From Apostichopus japonicus (lineage: Eukaryota; Echinodermata; Holothuroidea; Aspidochirotida; Stichopodidae), in contig NC_092566.1 of assembly GCF_037975245.1 (NCBI RefSeq), forward strand, positions 14,624,501 to 14,688,500: DNA of 64,000 bases, given 5' to 3'. Positions 51,101 through 60,617 of the stretch are shown here, piece after piece. Below the pieces are notes generated by a model that saw nothing but the letters and a program-made list of their open reading frames with translations, searched no databases and was not told the origin of the DNA. The position numbers were made by a program, and so were the translations under genes. The first letter of the stretch is position 1, and each line of letters opens with the position of its first letter.

Positions 51101-54100
51101 AGGTAACCAGTTGAAAACTACTGTAAAATGATTGGCAGGACTCTATATATATGTAAGGGATGGGCATTTCCAGTAATTTATATTAGTGGGGTACCCCTGC
51201 CAGTAGACCCCCAAAAAGCCCCCCCCCCCCTCATTGATCTAGGTCAGCTCATGATTTAACCAGTTGAAAACTACTGGAAAATTATTGACAGGAATCTATA
51301 TGTAAGGGATGGGCGGACTCTGGCAGTGGTGGCCCACCAATATAAAATACTGGAAATGCCCATCCTTACATATGAAGTGATACCTATCATTTTCCTGTAG
51401 GTTTCAACTGGTCAAATCATGAGCTCACCTAGGTCAATGAGGGGATTAGCATATTGGGGATCTACTAGCAGGGGTACCCCACCAATAAAAATTACTGGCA
51501 ATGCCCATCCCTTGTATATGAAGTCCTAACCAACATTTTCCAGTAGGTTTCAAGTGGTTACCTCATGAGCTGACCTAGGTCAGCCGTGAGGGGTCAATTA
51601 TAGATCAGGGGTACCCCACCACCAATAATTACTGGCAATGGCCATTTGTTGCTCTTGGGGCCATACCTGACACATTGTTCTTACTTTGATGTGGTTACCA
51701 TGAAAGCTGCTCTAGGTTAGCTATTAGGTGACTTTAAAATTGCTCTCCCAGCCACATCCACCACAGTCGGTTTGCCAGTCATCAGGTTTCATATACAGGA
51801 ATGCATTGTGAACATTGTGATGTACCAGGCAATTGGTTACCTTCCCAGCTAACCAAACCCTCTGGACTCCCGCTCTACAGATCAGTGAAAATTTGACCAA
51901 ACTTATGAAGCTTGCACGTAAATGATATACTAGACTGGTTTTTTTTTAAAACAGGTTATGAAAAGTATCTTAAATATCATTAAACAGTTGGGTACAATAG
52001 GTAAACTCACTCTTCCATCTTTTTTCTCTATGGTACTTGTTCCTTTGCTTTTTGGACTCTTGGATAAACTCTTTTGTTCTGCGAAGGGTACCAATATATC
52101 ATCTTAAAACATGTCTTTAAGCCATATATAACACAGTTCTCCTCTTCTGTTGTTGCCTCCACACTGGTGTCGTACATCACAGGAAACCTCACCCTTGACT
52201 TAGATATTTGGCTTTTCAATTCCTGCTGGAAGAAAGAAACAGCAAAGTATTCATCATTTGAAAAAAAAAAAAAAATAAAGTTGTCACCACAAAGTTATGT
52301 GAGATTTGCTTCCACTATAGTCTCAAAAAAACAATCCCAAAGTTTGAAGCAGACTGTATAAAGCTGAAAATTTGAACGAGAGTGTCATCACCATTGCAAC
52401 CAGAATCAAATGCCCAGAATACAGAGATAATAAAACATGGGCTAAATCTTTGTTTGTTTTTATGATCTTTAAAAATATAAAATTTTAGAAACAGAAATGC
52501 ACTGAGCCAACTTATTTATAGGCCTAATCGTTTTTAGTTGTTATTTTGCTTGCTCACATAATAAGCCTGTTTAGACCTAGGCTAGAGGAGAATCAGTACT
52601 TTGTTACACTAAGTTTGTCTTCGGTCGTTTTGATATAGTCTTACTAGTAGTACTAAAGTATATAATGGACCGGCGAAGACTAGAGAATACCCAGCGTTTT
52701 AGCAACTGCGTTAAACTGTATCATCTGATCTATTATTTACGCCAATGAGTTTCATTCAATCTAGGATCAAAAAGAGAAAACTAATTAATCTTAACCTTTA
52801 AACTTTGCTACTAAACAGATATGCTTGAATTACAAATAAATGTCAAAAAAACATCATAATCTAAGAATCGATGCATATACATATACATAAACAGAATAAT
52901 TTGAATTCGCGCAAGTGAACCCTGCACTACATTGGACAGAAAAAAAAAACGTGCAATTAGACCAAACTAAACATACTCAATTTTCCGTTACTTCTACATA
53001 AAATATCAATGCAAATACAACAACTTACTCTTTTGGCAGTATACTAAAAGCACATGTTATAATAACTTCAGACTATCAAGCTTTCCTGAGAAAAAACGGT
53101 TAATACTTCTTACAGTAAGCAAGTCGACCGTGAAGGAATGTCGCAATTGTTTCCTGGGTGTGACCGGAAATTAAATACTAAAAAATGATAAATGAAAAGG
53201 TTAAATAGAACTGAAGCGTGCATCCTGACTGCTCGCAACATACAGTACCGTTGACTAGCCAACATAATTTGTTCAGCCTACTGTGACTGTACGTTGAAGG
53301 TCTAGCCTTGCTTATTCAATATCACAAAGCCTACCCATTTAGATTCACATGGGAAATTACAGGAAATCTTTACCAAATGAGTGTAGACTTCAAATAAACT
53401 ATTGAGCCTTATAGTTCCAGCATTTGTTTGGGAATAAATAAGAAGATTATGTGCCACTGTTCAATCTAGCCCAATACACACATAACACATTGTTAATTGG
53501 TGTTTAGGATGCACACTTTAGTGTTGAGAATGCACTGCAGTACCCAGTAGAAGCCTATAGGCTACTCACTGTCATTGTACTTGTGTATTGCGAAACGCCA
53601 ACGTGACAACGGTAGCGTTACACTAACCATAATACAGTACTAGTGCCAGTGGTCTAACAATTAACTTTAATTTTACCTTCAAATTAAAGGAATAACAGGT
53701 AGGCCGATGATGCAGTTAATACCTCCATTCTTCTAAAGACCTTCTTGGGTGATTTACGGTTGAAAGTTGCTTAGAGTGATCGTATGAAACTATGCCAAGC
53801 CCAGCAAGCTGCCGTTGCCTCTCGGTTTCCAAATTGAAGTGAATCGAATTGGGTTAAACTTAAAATACATTAGTCTGTCGACACCGACTAAGCTACGATT
53901 ATGGCGTAAATCGGGTGTCCGTATCGTTCTTAGTCCATGGGTTAAAATACCTTAGTCCGTCGCCACCGACTAAGCTGCGATTATATTTTCCTTAGTCAGT
54001 GTAAACTAACTAAGAAGCAGCGATGAAACGAAGATTTTTGCTAGTCCATGTGCATTGACTAACGTTACAGACTAATTTAACGTTAGTCCGTGGCAATATT

Positions 54101-54400
54101 GACTAGTTTATTTTTTCAGTGTACATGGGCTGATATCAAGGGTCAGTAGGTGGTTTGTGCATGATCTTACTTCCAAACATACAAGCTACTGCTTCTCCTG
54201 CAATTCTCTCTCTCACCCCCCCCCCCCCTCTCTGTCTTTGTTGTTCAGTACCAATTTCGCATCCCACCTGAAAAGTTTGGACACCGAGGGAATGAAGGGT
54301 CACGATGTTTGACCGTTTCAAGTAAGATCCGTCAACACTAACTTTACATAATGTTTTACTTTGGTATAAGGTGTTAGAAAGCTGTGCTCATAATTTCGTC

Positions 54401-54469
<69 letters not shown>

Positions 54470-54549
54470 CGGAAGGCCCGTGGTTCGAATCCCGGTGGAG
54501 GCTGAAAGTTTTTTCACTGTTCTTTATTTTCCAACTCATTACGATTTTC

Positions 54550-54585
<36 letters not shown>

Positions 54586-57500
54586 TATCAACTATCATCA
54601 ACTATCCATGGGGTGTTATTTGTTCCATCTGTACTTACCGTTCGACACTCCCCCAACCCCTCCTCCCCGCACTCTCTAGCGCTAAAATATGTGAATATCA
54701 CTTTTCGTTATTGTGTACGTTCTACGCATACATACAGCAATTTCACAGGAAATCGTACACAATTACTCCGAGACACTCATGCAAACTGGAATAGATATAA
54801 ATCAAATTTGTGGCTCTCTACAACTTGAGAAGAGAAAAAAAAGACCACAAACGACAAAAAAAAAAATCGAAACTTCGTGTATGAAATAATATCCGTCCAA
54901 CAAAATAATGATTCATTGAGAATGTCGCCTGTTTCTAATGGCTATGGTTCTTAATCTAATATTTTCGCTCAAGGCTGATTTTGCGTGCTACAACCTTATC
55001 ACCGTACTGTCGTTTTCAATTAATTACAACGAAGTTTTATGGTCACATTTCTACGGAGAGGAACTTAAGCTCGAGAAAAGGTGAAATTTGATGATTTTTC
55101 TCATTCCACGTCAGACAAATTGAATTTTTGTCGTTTTAAATTAAGGGTAACCTATATGTCAACTATAAATTTCAACGGTGTCTATAGTTTACAAGAACCA
55201 ACCCCTCTCCCCCCCCGCCCCCCCTCCCCCGTCTCACGATTCGGTTTTTCTTAGGTAGGAATTTATATAACATTTTATACTTTTTGGAATAAATGGAACA
55301 TCATTTTGAGGAGAGTAAATTCACTACTAATATTTGGTTCAAATATCTTATGATGGCAATAGACGTATATGGTTACTGGTGGTGTGGTATGTATCATGAT
55401 AAATTGATACTGAGAATCTCAATCAATTTTGAGGTAATGAAATTTATTTGTTGCTCTGTGGATTCCTTGGTAACAAGGTAATATGACTCTCTTAAAATCA
55501 AAATGAGACCAAATTCTTTACTATTTTCTATATTTTGTCGTCTGAGCCCAGAGAAGGTTTTGCCTTGAAAAATACCTATAGTATCTTTGATGTTAGTCTA
55601 AATCAGTTTGATTTTACAATCTTCACTGAATCGTACTATATTTTATGAGTCGCTGGATAGAATATTTATACAAGCGACTCATGACAGGGGGGGGGGGGGG
55701 GGAGGGGTGGTTATTGGCTTGTCGTATGATTGGAGCACCGAAAAAAACGTTAGCTAGTATCCGAACAAGCAGGTTAAGGGGGGGGGGGTAGGTAGGTATT
55801 GGCTTGTCGTATGATTGGAGCACCGAAATAAACGTTTGCTAGTATCCGAACAAGCAGGTTAAGGGGGGGGGGGGGGTGGAGGTGGGTATTAGTTCGTCGT
55901 ATGATTGGAGCACCGAAATAAACGTTAGCTAGTATCCGAACAAGCGAGTCGGGGGGGGGGGAGGGGGTTGGGTGTAGTTGCTCGAATGATTGGAGCACCG
56001 AAATCAATTTCAGCTAGTCACCGAAATAAATTTCAGCTAGTATCCGAAATAGATTAGACATGTGCCTTTCTTTCGGGGACTGACTGGGGAGATCATATAT
56101 ATAACAAGGTCTTTTCTTCCTGAGCCAAAACCCTTACGGTGTTTAGTGTAAGCGTATCAATAACAAATAGAGAAACACGGGGTAGGGAAGGGATGGGGGC
56201 GGTTAGGGAAGGTAAAGGGATATTGACATATCTTTCCCCCTTAGCCAGAGACTATTTCTTAGTTCTATACCAGATGTACAGCACAACTTTAACCAACGTA
56301 TCAGAGACCATACCGGTCAAGAGAAGATTCCGCAAAGCAACAATAAATTAATTAAAGTGAATCCAGACCAAATTAGATTATCCTATAGGTTAGATTTAGT
56401 TCACATTGTCTAATCTTAACCAGATAAGTTTAGATGAAGCAGAATTAGATTACCCAAAATAATCTACAGACAAGATTACACAAGACTATAGAAGATTATT
56501 TTTAGATTAAGTAAGGCCAGATTAGGTTAACCTAGATTCTGTAAGATGACGTTAGTCCACGCTGTCTGATCTTAAAAGATTAGACGAGACCATACGAGAT
56601 TAGGTAACTGTAAATTAGATAAGGCTAGATTAGATTAGACGAGACATGATTAATTTAGATTAGACTGTCTAATCTAGACACGTTCAGACAAGTGGAGACT
56701 GTGTGATATTATAATAGGTAATTCTAGAGTATATCAGGGTAGACTAAATCTGTCAAGATCAAATTAAATTAGATTAGGCTGCCTAATCTAGACAGGATTT
56801 GACAAGTGGAGACTGTGTGATATTAAATTAGGTAAATCTAGAGCACATAAGGGATAGAATATATATGACAAGATCAAATTAAACTATCTAATCGAGACAA
56901 AAGATTTGACAGATAGATTAACTTTCTTTTATTATAATATTTCTGAATCAAATTAAACCATCCTGTTAATTTAAACTTTATTTTCTCATTATTTTGTTAA
57001 TTCTTTCCAAGAATATCTGCATACAGTTTATCTGACAAAAAACAAATCTTATTCGATAGTCTATTTAATTACGTAAGTTGAACAAAATGTTCGGTATTTG
57101 CTTTACGAATGTTTCATTTTTATCCAAATTGGATTTACATGTGGATGCTAAATTTATATAAAACATCATTATAAAATGCAGCGTTGTATGTATACGAGAT
57201 GCATTAACTTGTGTACAGTATGCTGTTTTGTCATTGCGCGTTGGAACAATGGTAATTATTCATTGTTTTAATTAGTTGAGTACCGTATGTGTTGCTGGGT
57301 ACAATGCAACACACTATAAAGTACCTGCGTGTATGTTTATTGGGTGTTGACATAATTTAATTACTTCACATAAAATATTTACTCTCAAATATAACCGATG
57401 ACGTTAACCGCCCTTCAAGAGCGTCCACAAAAATGTCCTCTGAGGACTGAACTTCTTCTTTCTTATCAAATCTTGACGCCATATACCCATGCACTGTTTG

Positions 57501-60500
57501 CTGTTTCTTCCGTTTTTAAACGCTGAATTTGCAAGATTATACTCTCAGGAAAGTAATCAATTTACTGATTGAAAAAGTAAATCTCTGTAAAGATAATTGT
57601 ATTGAAAAGTGAATTCTTAGGATATGTATGTATATTGGCTGTTTAATGTATGCAGATGTTTGGTTATGATATGTTATAGCCCCACCCCCCCCCCCCAATG
57701 AATTTCAATAGTGTGTGCATATTATCTGTATCGATTTTCAAGATATACACTTTAAAAATATACTAAATCCCTGAAATGCTCCTTTAAGGCTGAACTGCTG
57801 ATGATGTCGGCTCTTCTTTCTTTCCTCACTGTGACATATCAATACTAAAAAGTTTTCCTAAATAAATCATTTAATTAAAATAAAAATTATGCATTTTGAA
57901 CTGTTGTAAATATATTACATGATGATTCTTACATAAACGGCTACTTAAGTATATATATTCAAATAAAAATACTTACATGTATCTAAGTAAATGTTCTACC
58001 AGTTGCACGACAGCTACTCCTTCCGAGGGTGAGTGCTCATAATTTAGACCACATGTACCGTCTGTGCCAATAATAAACTATACAGGAAGCAAAAACAAAT
58101 GTTGACGTCAAAACATATATGAAATTAGTGAATCATTTATCATAAGGATAAATAAAGTTTATCATGTATGGATACAAAAGAACTAGAGTGTTCGATTACT
58201 GGAACGAGTACAAAAACAAGTGATTGATTGATATAGCATGTATTATACCAGGCGCGTATCCAGGATTTTCTAACCCGGGGGGCGCGAATTACTATCTAAG
58301 CGGAGCTGGTTGGCGCGTAGCGTACAGAAAATTTTTGAGTAAATATACTCCCTAGATCGCCGGAAATGACCCTTTCCTGGCCTGGCTAATTTGCAGATAA
58401 ACGAAGAATAAGGTGCCATCGCCAAATTACACCAACAAAATGTGACAAATGTCAATAAGTAGATGAGAGCGAAATAAAAAAAGTCAATAATCGCTAATAA
58501 ATAAAAAGTGGTAAAGAGCTGAAAAAGGCGCCAGCAGTCCATTTGAGTCCGTCAGGGGGGGGGGGGCATCCGCCCCCCTGACCATATGGGCGCTCCACCA
58601 CTGCGCGGCGGGGGTGCAGGCCCTAATTCGCCATTACTAATGTAAAAGAGAGTTTTGACATAATTGGACCTCCATGCTTTTTCTACATCTACATGAGACA
58701 TGTCGTTGTTTACATTAGCATCCCGCGGTATACTGCGCAATTTGAACGGACCGTACGGTACATGATGGCATGCGATGTAATAACCGATGCTTGCGTATAT
58801 GATATTGACATGAACACGTTGAACGCGCGCGAAGCGCGAAAATTTTTGGTTATTTTTTCAGGCAAGTCGGACAGTTTTGAGGCTTTCCATCCTGGAACGG
58901 CATTTTCATGCTCACTGATATGATGTGATATCTGCTGTTTGCGTTACAAATTCGAACAGGCGCGTAGCGAGGAATTTGCCAAGGGAGGGGCGAAGACTGT
59001 AGGCAAATTATCTAAGCGTAGCGCCATCATATAGGTTGGCGCGAAGCGTACAAGAAAATTTTGGCCGAAAATGCCTCCCAGATCGCTGGAAATGACACTT
59101 CCCAGGCCTTGTAAGTTGCCTCTAAGCACTTTCTATTTTGAAATTACTTTGCGATATCATTTAAAAAAATGCTGAAATGGGGGGTGGCGGGCGGTCGCCC
59201 CCATCCCAAAATGCGTCATGTTCCCCGACGACACGGTCGATTTCGAGACCAGCCACAGTTGGTTTCATAGCACAATTCTACACACGCGTTATGATAGACC
59301 ATATATAGTATATATATAGATCATTAGTGAGAGAGGGAAATGGAAACGTCAAAAAATGGAGTTGTCGGTGTAAGGGGTAGGGTGAGTCACACTTTTACGA
59401 AATCATTGATCCGTCACTGGCTACCCTTCAGCGCTGTAATGATGTCACTGTTCCTCTTTCTCTTCCCGGTGTCTTCGCGTTTTGCTTTTACTCGCTCTTT
59501 TTCTCCTTTTTCTCTCTTTCTTCTTTTTCTTTTCCCTTCCTTCCTCTCCTCCTCCTCTTTTTTCCCCTCTTTTTTTCCTTTTTTCTTCTCTTTTTTTTCT
59601 CTTCTCTTTTTCTTCCCGGGGGGCGCGCGCCCCCAACGCCCCCCCCGGATACGCACCTGTATACTGTCTGTCTGCATGTCGGTATATCTGTCTGTATGTC
59701 TGTCTGTCTATCTATCTGTCTTTGTATCTGTCTATCTGTCTATCTATCTGTCTGTCTGTCTATCTATCTGTTTACCTGGCTGTATGTGCATCTGTATAGC
59801 TGTCTATCTATATATATATCTGTCTGTTTGTGTATATGTATATCTGTCTATCTGTCTATCTGTCTGTCTGTATATATGTCTGTATATCTGTCTGTCTATC
59901 TGTCTAACTGTCTATCTGTCTATCTGTCTATCTATATATCTCTCTATCTATTTAGCTATATGTCTGTCTGTCTATCTGTCTGTCTGCATGTCTGTCTGTC
60001 CATCTGTCTATCTGTCTGTCTGTCTGTCTATCATATATCTATCTGTCTCTCTATCTATCGTTCTCTCTGTCGTTCCCTCTATCGTGCTATCTATCTATAT
60101 ATTTCAATTTTCAAAGTATCCATGGAAAAGCTTTTTTTTCACTTCAAAACAAAACCGTAAACCTTGGCGACACTATATTCTGTTACCTCTCTGCTTTCAC
60201 TTTTTACCTTCAGTTACGTTCAGTCCGTCACGCGTGACCTTCTTATTGTGTTTGTACTGGTCTAAGCTAACCGAATCATTTCTATTTTTAATGAAATATC
60301 GTTGGATTGAAATATTTATTATTATGTAAACATTATACGAAAAGACAAGAATAGTCTTTGAATGACGTAAGCTGCGAAATGAAAGGTCAGAATGTCATAT
60401 TGTTAGCAATAGATGAATATATCATGATGGTGTTTGTAAGTATATAAGCCTGATTCTTCAGAATGTTTTACACATAAGCAAGCATGGATGAAATTATTAT

Positions 60501-60561
60501 GGCAAAAAAATGGTATTTTACTTTCTTTCCATGGCGAGAGTAACAGAAGGAGTTATATAGT

Positions 60562-60617
<56 letters not shown>

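Larger units (their letters stand above)
49331..54121. mobile_element. 4.8-kb CACTG-ended DNA transposon with subterminal repeats (EnSpm/CACTA-like?)
   Basis: Ends CACTGAAAA (49331) and TTTTCAGTG (54121), flanked by TA on each side. The first about 400 and last about 260 bases are packed with CCGACTAA/TTAGTCGG-type motifs in both orientations. Short CACTG termini with dense subterminal repeats are the layout of CACTA (EnSpm) elements, but a 2-bp TA duplication is atypical, so the superfamily is uncertain. A 1.5-kb palindrome fills the left-centre. No transposase is readable. It lies entirely within the ChAT d-e intron. Confidence 0.7.

Noticed and set aside
59340-60329. 329-codon open frame, the longest in the window
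   Set aside because: It consists of a pyrimidine tract plus the TCTG/TATC microsatellite, giving Ser/Leu/Cys/Tyr/Val monotony; an artefact of repeat composition.
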